A stretch of 64,000 bases of DNA from RH-AL1 sp964235705 (GCA_964235705.1 CAXSDP010000005.1:43248-107247), one strand, 5' to 3'; counted from the stretch's first letter, positions 10,574-20,593 are shown. Notes: generated from the sequence alone by a model not told the origin. A program made the numbers and translations.

Positions 10574-13312
10574 TCAGGTCGATCCGATCCCCTCGGTCTC
10601 GAGGCGCTTCAGCTTCTCGACGAGTTCGCTCATCCGCGTCGTACCTTTATTGAGGATCTGCGTCGCGCCCCGCAGGCGCCGACGGTCCTCGACCGTCAGG
10701 TCGAGGGCGCTCAGCACGACCACGGGGATCCCCGCGCAACCCGGCTTCGCCCGCAGCGCCTGTAGGAACTCGAAACCGTCCATGACCGGCATGTTGAGGT
10801 CGAGCAGGATCACGCGCGGGATGGAATGGGCGACGGACGCCAGACCTTCCGCGCCGTTCGCGGCCTCGACGACGCTCCAGCCGTTCTTCTCCAACGCCTG
10901 ACGCGTTATCCCCCGCATGTCGTCCTCGTCGTCGACGATCAGGACGTCGCCTTCGGCGTCCCGGAACGCCTCCATCACGTGGCGCAGTCGCGACCAGTCG
11001 ACCGGCTTGATGACGTAGTCAGCGGCGCCCAAGGAAGACGCCAGCGCGCGCTCGCTGACGAAGGTCACCATGACGACGGGGATGACGGCCAGATCGGGAT
11101 CGGCCTTGAGCGTGCTGAGCACCGACCATCCGTCCATTCCGGGCATGGTGACGTCGAGCAGGATGGCGCGTGGTTTGAGGCGCCGTGCCAACGACACACC
11201 CGTCGGCCCGTCGGAAGCGGTGCGGGGCGCGTAGCCCTCGCGCAGCAGGAACCGGCTCATCAGGTCGCGTTGGGTTTCGTCGTCGTCGATCACCAACACG
11301 ATGTCGCGACCCGCCGGGTCCGCGCCTTCCGCACCGGCCGCACCTCCCGACGACGCGGCTTCGGCGACGTCGTCCATCGTCGCCGGGAGACCGACGACGA
11401 AGGTGCTGCCCTGACCTTTGACCGAGCGGACGGCGATGTCGCCGCCGAGCAGCGCCGCGAAGGCTTTCGTGAGGGCGAGGCCGAGCCCCGTGCCGCCGAA
11501 CTGCCGCGTGGTCGAGGCATCGGCTTGCTGGAAGCGCTGGAACAGCTTGGCGAGTTGCTCCTCGCTCATGCCGATGCCGGTGTCCTCCACGGCGAACTCG
11601 ACCCGGTCCATCGTCCGTGAGATCGAGAGCGTTATGATGCCGTCCTCGGTGAACTTGGCCGCGTTGCTCAGGAGGTTTATCAGCATCTGCCGGATGCGGG
11701 TCACGTCGGAGCGCATCGTCCCGAGCCCGTCGGCGAGCCGCAGCTCGAAACGGTTCCTCTTCTTCCCGAGCAGGTTGCCCACCGTGGACGCGACCTCCTC
11801 GGCCAGGTCCGCGAGGTCGAACGTCTCGAGGTACGCTTCCATCTTGCCGCTCTCGACCTTGGAAAGGTCGAGCACGTCGTTGATGAGACCGAGCAGGTGG
11901 CGCGCGTTCCCCTCGATCTTGCGCACGTCGCGCGCGAGGTCCGTCGGCTCGGTGCCGTCCTCGATATCCTCGCTCAGCATCTCGGCGTAGCCGATGATGG
12001 CCGACAGCGGGGTCCGCAACTCGTGGCTCATGTTGGCGATGAAGGTGCTCTTGGCGCGGTTGGCCGCCTCGGCCTCCTGTCGCGCGTCCTCGAGCTTCTG
12101 CTCGGCGTCGCGGATGGCCGTGATGTCCGTGTTCGTGCCGAGCCATCCGAGGACGCGGCCTTCGGGATGGTCGTCGTCGGGCAGGTCACGGATCGGCATC
12201 GCCCGGGACAGGAACCAGCCGTAACCGCCATCGGCGGCACGCAGCGGGAAGGTGTCCTCCCACGGTTCGCCGGTGTCGAAGCTATGGCGCAGGCGCCGTT
12301 CGACGCGATCCACATGGTCGGGATGGTGAACGTCCTTCCATCCCCAACCCGCCATGTCGGCGAACGCCGTCCCCGTGTAGTCGTACCATCTTTGATTGTA
12401 CCAGATGACCGCGCCATCGGCTTGCGTCATCCAGCTCAACTGCGGGAGGCCATTCGCCATCGTCAGGAAACGGACCTCGGTTTGTCGCGCGAGCTGCTGC
12501 TCGCGACGGCGTGCGCTGATGTCCCTCAGATGCACCATCAGCATGGGGCCGCCGGCGGTGACGGCGCGGAACAGGGTCAGTTCGACCGGGACCAGGCCGC
12601 CGTCCGCGCGCCGGGCATCGACGTCGATGCGCGAACCCAGCGCGGCGGTGTCGTTCTTGAGGGCCGCGACGACGCGGTCCCCGAGCGCGGTTCGCGAGCG
12701 TTCCGACAGGATCGTCTCCTCGAACCGCCTGCCGACCACCTCCGTGGGCGCGAAACCGAAGGTGGACGCCGCCGCCGCGTTCAAGTCGGCCACGCGCCCG
12801 TTGGCATTGAGCGTGAAGACGCAGTCGGATGACGCCAGCATCGCCTTGTCGAGGCCCTCGTCAACGCCGGGTTCGACGTTGACGCCTCCACCTTCCGCGA
12901 GCGCCTCCAACGTGATGATGCTCGAACCGCTCGGCGCACCAGGCAGCGGATATGAGGAATATCGCGCCAGGAAGGACGTCCCGTCGCCTCGCCACAGCGT
13001 GTCGCGACCGAGCGTGACGTGATGCGCCGCGCCCTCGACCCGCGGCGTTGGACACTCGCTTTCCGGATCGGGCGAACCATCGGCGCGCGCGTGGTGGATG
13101 AGATCGTGCATGTTGGTGCCGAGGAGTTCGGCCGGGGACCTGTAGCCCAGCAAGCGTAGGGCCGCGGTGTTGACGAACAGGCAGCGACCCTGTTCGTCGA
13201 CGCCGTAGACCGCGTCGCGCAAGGCTTCGAGGAACGCCCACCCGGCGTGAGGTCCCGATCCCGGTTGGTCCACGTCGGTCTCCCCGACGGTGTTGCTGCC
13301 GGCTTCGCTCAT
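10574..13312 (-). CDS. Soluble hybrid histidine kinase, triple PAS, two receivers
   Basis: A 912-residue sensor kinase without membrane segments. Three PAS domains lie at about 25-135, 155-270 and 280-405. The third carries the PAS pattern WYNQRWYDYTG. HisKA has the phospho-accepting His430 in MSHELRTPLSAIIGYAEML, followed by an HATPase_c domain. Two C-terminal receivers have Asp720 (LLDVTMPGMDGW) and Asp838 (LLDLNMPVMDGF). In the second receiver the usual Lys region reads QILNKGTT. The stop directly abuts the stop of the convergent receiver gene. The start overlaps the stop of the upstream kinase (ATGA), so the two kinases are translationally coupled. The signal is unknown; PAS domains could bind haem, flavin or small metabolites. 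Confidence 0.92.
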   Translation of the reverse strand: MSEAGSNTVGETDVDQPGSGPHAGWAFLEALRDAVYGVDEQGRCLFVNTAALRLLGYRSPAELLGTNMHDLIHHARADGSPDPESECPTPRVEGAAHHVTLGRDTLWRGDGTSFLARYSSYPLPGAPSGSSIITLEALAEGGGVNVEPGVDEGLDKAMLASSDCVFTLNANGRVADLNAAAASTFGFAPTEVVGRRFEETILSERSRTALGDRVVAALKNDTAALGSRIDVDARRADGGLVPVELTLFRAVTAGGPMLMVHLRDISARRREQQLARQTEVRFLTMANGLPQLSWMTQADGAVIWYNQRWYDYTGTAFADMAGWGWKDVHHPDHVDRVERRLRHSFDTGEPWEDTFPLRAADGGYGWFLSRAMPIRDLPDDDHPEGRVLGWLGTNTDITAIRDAEQKLEDARQEAEAANRAKSTFIANMSHELRTPLSAIIGYAEMLSEDIEDGTEPTDLARDVRKIEGNARHLLGLINDVLDLSKVESGKMEAYLETFDLADLAEEVASTVGNLLGKKRNRFELRLADGLGTMRSDVTRIRQMLINLLSNAAKFTEDGIITLSISRTMDRVEFAVEDTGIGMSEEQLAKLFQRFQQADASTTRQFGGTGLGLALTKAFAALLGGDIAVRSVKGQGSTFVVGLPATMDDVAEAASSGGAAGAEGADPAGRDIVLVIDDDETQRDLMSRFLLREGYAPRTASDGPTGVSLARRLKPRAILLDVTMPGMDGWSVLSTLKADPDLAVIPVVMVTFVSERALASSLGAADYVIKPVDWSRLRHVMEAFRDAEGDVLIVDDEDDMRGITRQALEKNGWSVVEAANGAEGLASVAHSIPRVILLDLNMPVMDGFEFLQALRAKPGCAGIPVVVLSALDLTVEDRRRLRGATQILNKGTTRMSELVEKLKRLETEGIGST

Positions 13313-15285
13313 GGTGCCCCGATGAGGTCCTTGACGCGGGACGCGAGCGTTTCCATCGCGAAGGGCTTGGTGATGACCCGCATCCCGGATGCGAAATGTT
13401 CCTGCTTGAGCACGACGGCCTCCGCGTAACCCGTGATGAACAACACCTTGATCTCCGGTCGAAGGCCCCGCGCAAAGTCCGCGACCTGGCGCCCGTTGAG
13501 GCCGCCGGGCAGTCCCACGTCGGTGACGAGGACGTCGTACCGCGTCCCGGTCCGAAGCAGGTCCATGGCCTCCTTGCCGTCGGCCGCGATCGTCACGGCG
13601 TAGCCAAGGTCTTCGAGGACCTCGGCGACGAGGCTGCGCACGATGTGCTCGTCGTCGACGAGCAGGATCGTTTCGCCGTCCAGGGAGCGATGCGCGCTCG
13701 ACAGGGGCGAACGCGGCGGCTCGAGGTCGGCCTCGCCGAAATGCCTCGGCAGCATGATCCGCATCGTCGTTCCGATCCCTTGACGCGTGTCGACCTGGAC
13801 GTTGCCGCCGGATTGCCGCGCGAAGCCGTAGATCATCGAGAGGCCGAGTCCCGTTCCCGCACCCAGCGGCTTCGTCGTGAAGAACGGATCGAAGATTCGC
13901 GCCGCGACCTCCGGCGGCATTCCCGTGCCGTTGTCGCCGACGCTTAGCGCGACGTAGTCGCCGGCCGGCAGGTGGTATTCGGCGGCGGTGTCACCGACGA
14001 GCCGGGCGTTGCGCGTTTCGATCGCGATGCGGCCGCCGTCCGGCATCGCGTCGCGCGCGTTGATGCACAGGTTCAGGAGCGCGTTCTCGAGCTGGCTGAC
14101 GTCGACCAGCACCGTCCAAAGGTCGTCGGCGCGCGCGATGTCGACGGCGATCTCCGGTCCGACCGTGCGTCGCAACAGGTCCTCCATGCCGGCGACGAGC
14201 ACGTTGGCGTCGCTCGGCTTGGGATCGAGCGTCTGCCTTCGCGAGAAGGCGAGGAGCCGATGCGTCAGGGCCGCCGCCCGCTCGGCCGCTTCCTGCGCCG
14301 CCACCACGTAACGATCGACCCGGTCGAAGCGACCTTGCCTCACGCGCACCTGCAAGAGATCGAGACTGCCCATGATACCGGTGAGCAAGTTGTTGAAGTC
14401 ATGCGCGAGTCCCCCGGTCAGTTGACCGACGGCCTCCATCTTCTGTGATTGGCGCAGGGCGTCCTCGGCGGTGCGCTGCTCCGTGATGTCGCGGCCGCAG
14501 AAGAGCACCTGCCCTTCCTCCTCGTTGGAATAGGCCAGCGGCGCGCCGACGACCTGGAGGTAGAGCGCCGGTTTGGACCCGTCGTGTTGCCCGACCTGAT
14601 AGGAGAGCCGCCCGTCGCGCAGGGTTTGGCGGACGTGGGCCTTGAGGCTCGCGGCAGCCTCGGTGCCGACGACCTGATCGACGGGACGTCCGACGATGTC
14701 GGCATGTTCGCGACCATAAAGCGTCGCGGCGGCGGGATTGACGTCCTCGAACGTCACCGCGCCGTCCTTCGCCAGTCGCAGCACCCAGAGGTGGTCGGGG
14801 CAGGCGTCGAAGATCGTTTGAAGCCGCGACCGGCTGCGATTCAGCTCGTGCAGCTGGGTGAAGATGTCCTGTTCGAGTTCCTGGTTGTCGCGCGTGAGCG
14901 CTTCCAGCGCGGTGACTTCGGCGTCGATGTCGGTGGCCGTCCCGACCCAGCACGGCCGGCCCTCGCTCCCGGGTGCTGGTGCGCACCGCAGCCGATGCCA
15001 GCGGTCGGGGCCGACCGCCGATAGGATGCGGGCCGTCGCCTCGAGTTCGGTGCCTCCGGAAACGGCGGCCGCCCAGCGTTTCTCGAAGTCGACGCGATCC
15101 TCTTCGCGCAGCAGGTCGGACAAGCGGGTTCTTCGCGGTGGTGCGAAGCCGGTCATGCCCTGCCATGCCGGGCTACACCAGTCGAGCCGGCCATCGCGGT
15201 CCGCGATCCACACCAAGCCCGGCAGGAGACGCGCGGCCGCCCAAAGCACGGGGTCCCCTTCACTTACATGGCGAGCATCGGACAA
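13309..15285 (-). CDS. Hybrid histidine kinase, two PAS domains, HDFNN-type DHp
   Basis: A 658-residue soluble kinase. PAS domains span about 15-125 and 155-270. The DHp helix contains GGLAHDFNNLLTG with His295, the type common in alphaproteobacterial PAS kinases. HATPase_c follows, with GTGLGLSMIYGFARQSGGN as its G2 box. A C-terminal receiver has Asp589 in VTDVGLPGGLNG and Lys102 of that domain in ITKPFAME. The start is TTG; no strong ribosome site or nearer ATG is visible, so the start is uncertain by a few codons. It is first in a two-kinase operon, overlapping the next kinase by four bases. This coupling and the unpaired receiver gene nearby suggest one multi-step relay. Confidence 0.9.
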   Translation of the reverse strand: MSDARHVSEGDPVLWAAARLLPGLVWIADRDGRLDWCSPAWQGMTGFAPPRRTRLSDLLREEDRVDFEKRWAAAVSGGTELEATARILSAVGPDRWHRLRCAPAPGSEGRPCWVGTATDIDAEVTALEALTRDNQELEQDIFTQLHELNRSRSRLQTIFDACPDHLWVLRLAKDGAVTFEDVNPAAATLYGREHADIVGRPVDQVVGTEAAASLKAHVRQTLRDGRLSYQVGQHDGSKPALYLQVVGAPLAYSNEEEGQVLFCGRDITEQRTAEDALRQSQKMEAVGQLTGGLAHDFNNLLTGIMGSLDLLQVRVRQGRFDRVDRYVVAAQEAAERAAALTHRLLAFSRRQTLDPKPSDANVLVAGMEDLLRRTVGPEIAVDIARADDLWTVLVDVSQLENALLNLCINARDAMPDGGRIAIETRNARLVGDTAAEYHLPAGDYVALSVGDNGTGMPPEVAARIFDPFFTTKPLGAGTGLGLSMIYGFARQSGGNVQVDTRQGIGTTMRIMLPRHFGEADLEPPRSPLSSAHRSLDGETILLVDDEHIVRSLVAEVLEDLGYAVTIAADGKEAMDLLRTGTRYDVLVTDVGLPGGLNGRQVADFARGLRPEIKVLFITGYAEAVVLKQEHFASGMRVITKPFAMETLASRVKDLIGAP

Positions 15286-15518
15286 GGCGTCAGGTCCGGC
15301 CTATCGGGCCACCGCGGCCCACCCATAGGCGCGTTGCTAGGATGGAAGGACGCCACGCGCAAGCGTAACCGCGAAGGTTGGCCGGCCGATCCCGACGGTG
15401 GTCCCCGATCCAACGCCCTTGGCCGTTCCCATCGATCTCGGCGACGGCGGCGGGCGTGGTATCAGCATCCGGGGGGATCGACGCCGACCCTCGCCCACCG
15501 AAGAGCCGAGCCCGTTCC

Positions 15519-16946
15519 ATGAGCCGAAACGATGCCATCGCCCGCGCCACCCGCTTCTTCGACGAGGGCGGTTTCCTCGCGACGCTCCGGGAGAAGGTCG
15601 CGCTGCGCACCGAGAGCCAGGCGCCGGGACAGCTCGACGCCCTGCGCGCCTACCTCGCCGCCGGCCTCGGCCCGGACCTGGACAGGATGGGCTTCGAATG
15701 GTCGATCCACGACAACCCGGACGGCGCGCACGGCCCCTTCCTCCTCGCCACGCGGCACGAGGGCGAGGACCTGCCCACCTGCCTCGTTTACGGCCACGGC
15801 GACACCGTGCGGGGCTATCCCGAGCAGTGGCGTGCCGGCCTCGACCCATGGCGCATCGTCATCGAGGGCGACCGCTGGTACGGGCGCGGCACCGCCGACA
15901 ACAAGGGGCAGCACCTCGTCAACCTCGCGGCGTTGGAGCAGGTGATGCTGGCGCGCGGTGGCCGGCTCGGCTTCAACGCGAAGCTGCTGATCGAGATGGG
16001 CGAGGAGGCCGGTTCCCCCGGCCTGCGCCCCTTCTGCCGCGAGCGGGCGACCGCGCTCGCCGCCGACCTGCTGATCGCCTCCGACGGGCCGCGCCTGGAC
16101 GCGGGGCGCCCGACGCTGTTCCTCGGCTCGCGCGGCGCCTACAACTTCGAGTTGTCGCTCGACCTGCGCGAGGGCGGTCACCATTCCGGCAACTGGGGCG
16201 GGCTGCTGCGCAATCCCGGCACCGTGCTCGCCAACGCCATCGCCTCCCTCGTCGACGGGCGCGGCGCCATCCTCGCCGAGCGGCTGCGGCCGCCGCCCAT
16301 CCCCGACGGGGTGCGCGCCGCGCTGCGCGACATCCGCGTCGGCGCCGACCCGAGCGCACCGGCCATCGACGCGGACTGGGGCGAGCCGGGCCTCAGCGCG
16401 GCGGAACGGGTGTTCGCCTGGAACACGCTGGAGGTGCTGGCCTTCAAGACCGGCGACCCTGACGGCCCGATGAACGCCGTACCCCCAACCGCCAAGGCGA
16501 CGATGCAGCTGCGCTTCGTCGTCGGCACCGACTGGGAGAACCTGCTGGCGAACGTGCGCGCCCATCTCGACGCGCACGGCTTCCGGAGCGTGGATGTTCG
16601 GCCGGCGCGGGCGGCGGAGGTGTTCCGGGCGACGCGGGTGCCGGTCGAGGATCCCTGGGTCGCGTGGGCGCTGCGCTCGATGGAGGCGAGCACCGGCAAG
16701 CGCCCGGCGCTGCTGCCGAACCTGGGCGGTTCGCTGCCCAACGACGCCTTCGCCGACATCCTGGGGATGCCGACGCTCTGGGTGCCGCATTCCTACCCCG
16801 CCTGCTCGCAGCACGCCCCCGACGAGCACCTGCTTGGGTCCCTCGCGCGCGAGGGACTGACGATCATGGCCGGCCTGTTCTGGGATCTCGGCGCCGACGG
16901 GCCGGGCGTGCTCGCCCGCCGCGCTCACGCCGGGTCGGGGACGTGA
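15519..16946 (+). CDS. M20-family metallohydrolase (dipeptidase/deacylase)
   Basis: A 475-residue cytosolic di-zinc hydrolase of the M20 (ArgE/DapE/CPG2) family. Metal-site motifs are clear: YGHGDTVRG with His93 and Asp95, GRGTADNKGQ with bridging Asp127, MGEEAGSPG with catalytic Glu162 and ligand Glu163, SDGPRLDAG for the next ligand, and a C-terminal His in QHAPDEHLL. The insertion domain is present. The ATG was chosen because homology starts there (RNDAIARATRFFDEGGFL); 47 upstream codons in frame look non-coding. It is a single gene facing away from the kinase operon, with 144 bp before the sugar cassette. It would cleave an amide or peptide bond; the substrate is not determinable. Confidence 0.87.
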   Translation: MSRNDAIARATRFFDEGGFLATLREKVALRTESQAPGQLDALRAYLAAGLGPDLDRMGFEWSIHDNPDGAHGPFLLATRHEGEDLPTCLVYGHGDTVRGYPEQWRAGLDPWRIVIEGDRWYGRGTADNKGQHLVNLAALEQVMLARGGRLGFNAKLLIEMGEEAGSPGLRPFCRERATALAADLLIASDGPRLDAGRPTLFLGSRGAYNFELSLDLREGGHHSGNWGGLLRNPGTVLANAIASLVDGRGAILAERLRPPPIPDGVRAALRDIRVGADPSAPAIDADWGEPGLSAAERVFAWNTLEVLAFKTGDPDGPMNAVPPTAKATMQLRFVVGTDWENLLANVRAHLDAHGFRSVDVRPARAAEVFRATRVPVEDPWVAWALRSMEASTGKRPALLPNLGGSLPNDAFADILGMPTLWVPHSYPACSQHAPDEHLLGSLAREGLTIMAGLFWDLGADGPGVLARRAHAGSGT

Positions 16947-17090
16947 GTTGGGCCTGGACGGCTTTGCCATCCCTATCGACAACCCCTTGCCGCGCCTCGT
17001 CCAAAATGGAAGTCTCGATCAGGGCACCCCGGTGAGGGCGGCATTCATGAAGGTTACTCCCATGCCTCATCCGAAGCGGGGCGGCGGTCG

Positions 17091-17864
17091 ATGAAGGCGG
17101 TGCTGCTGGCCGGTGGGCTCGGGACGCGTTTCGCCGAGGAAACCGACGTCAAGCCGAAGCCGATGATCGAGATCGGCGGCCGGCCGATCCTGTGGCACAT
17201 CATGAAGATCTACGCGTCCCACGGCATCACCGACTTCATCGTCTGCCTCGGCTACAAGGGCTACGTGATCAAGGAGTTCTTCCAGAACTACATGCTCCAC
17301 AGCGCCGACGTGACGTTCGACCTCCGGGAGAACCGGATGACGGTGCATCGCGGCGCCGCCGAACCCTGGTGCGTCACGCTGATCGAGACCGGCGCGGACA
17401 CGATGATCGGCGGCCGGCTCAAGCGGATCCTGCCCTACGTCGGCGATGACGACGCCTTCTGCTTCACCTACGGCGATGGCGTGGCCGACGTCGATGTCGG
17501 TGCGACCATCGCCCTCCATCGCCGCTCCGGCCGCCTCGCCACGGTGACGGCGACGCGCCCGCCAGGCCGGTTCGGCGCGATCCGCCATGAGGGCGAGCGC
17601 GTGACCGGCTTCCAGGAGAAGCCGCAGGGTGACGGCGGCTGGATCAACGGCGGCTTCTTCGTCGCCTCGCCACGGATCGGGGCCTACATCGCCGACGACG
17701 CCACCGTGTGGGAACGGGAACCCATGGAGCGGTTGGCGCGGGAAGGGCAACTCGGCGTGTATTTCCACGACGGCTTCTGGCAGCCGATGGACACGCTGCG
17801 CGATCGGCGGCACCTGGAGGACCTTTGGGCCTCCGGGCAGGCGCCGTGGAAGACGTGGCCTTGA
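17091..17864 (+). CDS. rfbF: Glucose-1-phosphate cytidylyltransferase
   Basis: This 257-residue enzyme converts glucose-1-phosphate and CTP to CDP-glucose. The nucleotidyltransferase signature is LLAGGLGTRFAEETDVKPKP with catalytic Lys near residue 23, and YGDGVADVDV gives the metal-binding aspartates. Length and the characteristic GFWQPMDTLRD near the C-terminus match RfbF closely. It opens a five-gene CDP-sugar cassette; the partner CDP-glucose 4,6-dehydratase (rfbG) lies convergent at 20622-21707. The product feeds lipopolysaccharide or other surface glycan. The assignment to CTP rather than UTP/dTTP rests on overall RfbF resemblance and on the RfbG partner. Confidence 0.92.
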   Translation: MKAVLLAGGLGTRFAEETDVKPKPMIEIGGRPILWHIMKIYASHGITDFIVCLGYKGYVIKEFFQNYMLHSADVTFDLRENRMTVHRGAAEPWCVTLIETGADTMIGGRLKRILPYVGDDDAFCFTYGDGVADVDVGATIALHRRSGRLATVTATRPPGRFGAIRHEGERVTGFQEKPQGDGGWINGGFFVASPRIGAYIADDATVWEREPMERLAREGQLGVYFHDGFWQPMDTLRDRRHLEDLWASGQAPWKTWP

Positions 17865-17928
17865 GGAGCGCGTCCGCCCGGCCCGCCGCCCCGCCGCACG
17901 CACCGAAGGGTGACCGGAGAAACCCAGT

Positions 17929-19158
17929 TTGACGAACCAAGCCTGCCGCGTCTGCGGAACCGCCCTGTCCCATACCTTCGTGAACCTCGGCTTGTCGCCG
18001 CTCGCCAACGCCTACGTGCCCCTTGACCGGGCCGGCGAGGGCGAGAAATTCTATCCCCTCCACGCCTACGTCTGCGCCGGCTGCTTCCTCGTCCAGCTCG
18101 AAGAGTTCGAGAGCCCCGACGCGATCTTCTCGGATTACGCCTACTTTTCCAGCTTCTCGGCGAGCTGGCTCGCCCACGCGGACGCCTACGCCGCCGCCAT
18201 GATCGCGCGCTTCGACCTCGGCCCCGCGAGCAAGGTCGTCGAGGTCGCGAGCAACGACGGATACCTCCTGCGATCCTTCGTCGATCGCGGCATCCCCGTG
18301 CTCGGGGTGGAACCGGCCGCCAACGTCGCCGCCGTGGCGCGCGCCAAGGGCATCCCCTGCGAGGTCGCCTTCTTCGGGCGTGACACGGCCGGGCGGCTCC
18401 GCGCGGCCGGTCACGCCGCCGACCTGATGGCGGCCAACAACGTGCTCGCGCACGTGCCGGACATCCTCGACTTCGTGGGCGGCTTCGCCGTGCTGCTGAA
18501 GCCCGACGGCGTGGCCACCTTCGAGTTCCCCCACCTGCTCCGGCAGGTCGAGAACGTGCAGTTCGACCAGATCTACCATGAGCACTTCTCTTACCTGTCG
18601 CTGCTGGCGGTCGGCGAGGTCATGCGGCGCGTTGGCCTGCGCGTCTTCGATGTCGAGGAACTGCCGACGCACGGGGGGTCGCTGCGGGTCTTCGTGACCC
18701 ATCCGGGCGCGCGCCACGTCGAGACGCCAGGCGTGGCGCGCGTGCTCGCCGACGAGACGCGCGCCCACCTCGACGAACTCCGCGGGTACGACGGCTTCGC
18801 CGACGCGGCGCTCGCGATCAAGTTCACCGCGCTGGAGTTCCTCATCGCCGCCAAGCGGGCGGGCAAGGTGGTCTGCGGCTACGGCGCCGCCGCCAAGGGC
18901 AACACCTTCCTCAACTACCTCGGCGTCGGCACCGACATGGTGCGGGCGGTGGCCGACCGTTCGCCCCACAAACAGGGCACGCTGCTGCCGGGCAGCCGCA
19001 TCCCCGTCGTGTCCCCCGAGGCGCTCATGGCGATGCGGCCGGACTACCTGCTGATCCTGCCCTGGAACCTGAAGGCGGAGATCGCGGAGGAGATGAAGGC
19101 CATCCGCGAATGGGGCGGCCGGTTCGTCACCGCCGTCCCAAGCGTGGCGGTGTTCTGA
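17929..19158 (+). CDS. Sugar C-methyltransferase (TylC3/NovU-like), SAM-dependent
   Basis: A 409-residue three-domain enzyme. An N-terminal zinc knuckle has Cys6/Cys9 (CRVCG) and Cys49/Cys52 (CAGC). The central SAM fold carries EVASNDGYL at 105-113. A YHEHF motif at 216-220 matches the active-site Tyr-His-Glu-His of TDP-sugar C-3 methyltransferases. The C-terminal Methyltransf_14 domain contains GYGAAAKGNTFLNY. Such enzymes add a methyl group to C-3 of a 4-keto-6-deoxysugar nucleotide. The TTG start follows GGAGA. It is flanked by rfbF and a 3,5-epimerase, so the likely substrate is CDP-4-keto-6-deoxyglucose. The family is certain; the position methylated is inferred. Confidence 0.87.
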   Translation: MTNQACRVCGTALSHTFVNLGLSPLANAYVPLDRAGEGEKFYPLHAYVCAGCFLVQLEEFESPDAIFSDYAYFSSFSASWLAHADAYAAAMIARFDLGPASKVVEVASNDGYLLRSFVDRGIPVLGVEPAANVAAVARAKGIPCEVAFFGRDTAGRLRAAGHAADLMAANNVLAHVPDILDFVGGFAVLLKPDGVATFEFPHLLRQVENVQFDQIYHEHFSYLSLLAVGEVMRRVGLRVFDVEELPTHGGSLRVFVTHPGARHVETPGVARVLADETRAHLDELRGYDGFADAALAIKFTALEFLIAAKRAGKVVCGYGAAAKGNTFLNYLGVGTDMVRAVADRSPHKQGTLLPGSRIPVVSPEALMAMRPDYLLILPWNLKAEIAEEMKAIREWGGRFVTAVPSVAVF

Positions 19159-19160
19159 GC

Positions 19161-19703
19161 ATGATCTTCGATGCGCTGGGGATCGCGGGGGCCTTCGCGG
19201 TGCGGCCGGAACCGGTCGCGGACGAGCGCGGCGCCTTCGCGCGCGTATTCTGCACGACCGAGTTCGCGCGCGCGGGCCTCGTCGCCGCGTTCGCGCAATC
19301 GTCCGTGTCGGTGAACACGGGGGCGGGGACGCTGCGCGGCATGCACTATTCGGTGGGGCCAAGCAGTGAAACCAAGCTCGTGCGCTGCACCGCCGGCGCC
19401 ATCTTCGACGTCATCGTCGATATCCGGCACGCGTCGCCGACCCATGGCCGAACGCTCGGGCTCGAACTCAGCGCCACCAACCGGGTCGCGCTCTACGTGC
19501 CGGCCGGCGTCGCCCACGGCTTCCAAACCCTGCGCGACGACAGCGAGGTGCTGTACATGATCGACAAACCCTACGTCGCCGACGCGGCGCGGGGCCTGCG
19601 GTGGGACGACCCCGTGGTGGAACCGCTCTGGCCGCGCTTCGTCGCGGTCATCTCGGAACGCGACAGGACCTATCCCGATTTCCGGGCGGACCCGGGCGCG
19701 TGA
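19161..19703 (+). CDS. RmlC-like sugar-nucleotide 3,5-epimerase
   Basis: A 180-residue cupin epimerase of the dTDP-4-dehydrorhamnose 3,5-epimerase family. RGMHYS places the catalytic base at His62, Lys72 is in SSETKLVRC, and Tyr132 is in VLYMIDK, nearly the same positions as in RmlC. VPAGVAHGFQTL at 113-124 is the diagnostic cupin segment. The ATG lies two bases after the methyltransferase stop, so the genes are tightly coupled. In this setting it probably epimerises a CDP-linked 4-keto sugar at C-3 and/or C-5 after methylation, not dTDP-4-keto-rhamnose, as no rmlA/rmlB/rmlD is present here. It overlaps the next gene by four bases. Confidence 0.87.
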   Translation: MIFDALGIAGAFAVRPEPVADERGAFARVFCTTEFARAGLVAAFAQSSVSVNTGAGTLRGMHYSVGPSSETKLVRCTAGAIFDVIVDIRHASPTHGRTLGLELSATNRVALYVPAGVAHGFQTLRDDSEVLYMIDKPYVADAARGLRWDDPVVEPLWPRFVAVISERDRTYPDFRADPGA

Positions 19704-20593
19704 GGCGCGTCCTCCTCACCGGCGCCGGTGGGTTCGTCGGGGCCTACGCGACGAGCGCCCTGCTCGCCGCCGGATTCGCCGTCTGCGCGATCGGCAGGAA
19801 CCGCCCCGCCTCGCCCGACGTCGACTTCATCGCGAGCGACCTGCTCGACCCCGGCTCGCGCGCCCTCGCCGTCGGCCGAGCGAGGGCGACCCACCTCCTC
19901 CACCTCGCCTGGATCGCCGATCCTGGGGTCTACTGGCGCTCGCCGCTGAACCTGGACTGGGCGGCGGCCACCCTCGACCTGGTCAAGAGCTTCCACGAGG
20001 CCGGCGGCACGAGGGTCGTCGGCGTGGGGAGCTGCGCGGAATACGAATGGGGCACGTCCCGTTTCGAAGAGGATCGGACCCCGTGCCGCCCGGCGACCCT
20101 GTACGGGGTCGCCAAGGACGCGACGCGACGGGTGACGATGGCCTACGCGCGCGAGTGGGCCCTGTCCGCCGCGTGGGCGCGTTTGTTCTTCCTGTACGGT
20201 CCGGGCGAGCGGGGTGGTCGCCTCGTCCCGGACGCGATCGCCGCCCTGCGCGCCGGCCGCGCCTTCCCGACAAGCCACGGCACGCAGAAGCGCGATTTCC
20301 TGCACGTCGCCGACGCGGCAAGCGCGCTCGTCGCCCTGCTCTCCTCCGTTGTCGCCGGCCCCGTCAACGTCGGGTCCGGCGTCGCCGTGCCCGTTCGCGA
20401 CGTCCTGGAGCTGCTCGGCGAGCAGCTCGGCCACGCGGACAAGCTCGGCTACGGCGCGCGCTCGATGGCGGCGGGTGACCCGCCGATCATCGAGGCCGAC
20501 GTCGGGCGGCTCGCGACCGCCGTCGGTTTCCGCCCCGCCTTCGACCTCGCGGGCGGCCTCGCCGACACGATCGAGCGGACGCCACGTCCGTGA
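19700..20593 (+). CDS. NAD-dependent epimerase/4-ketoreductase, extended SDR
   Basis: A 297-residue extended short-chain dehydrogenase. The Rossmann motif TGAGGFVGAY is at residues 7-16, and LYGVAKDA carries the catalytic Tyr-X-X-X-Lys. KRDFLHVADAA is typical of nucleotide-sugar SDRs. The GTG start overlaps the epimerase stop in GTGA, giving translational coupling; the frame open upstream is a shadow. As last gene of the cassette it probably reduces the C-4 ketone of the methylated, epimerised CDP-sugar to finish the pathway. Whether the product is gluco-, galacto- or gulo-configured cannot be read from sequence. Confidence 0.85.
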   Translation: MRRVLLTGAGGFVGAYATSALLAAGFAVCAIGRNRPASPDVDFIASDLLDPGSRALAVGRARATHLLHLAWIADPGVYWRSPLNLDWAAATLDLVKSFHEAGGTRVVGVGSCAEYEWGTSRFEEDRTPCRPATLYGVAKDATRRVTMAYAREWALSAAWARLFFLYGPGERGGRLVPDAIAALRAGRAFPTSHGTQKRDFLHVADAASALVALLSSVVAGPVNVGSGVAVPVRDVLELLGEQLGHADKLGYGARSMAAGDPPIIEADVGRLATAVGFRPAFDLAGGLADTIERTPRP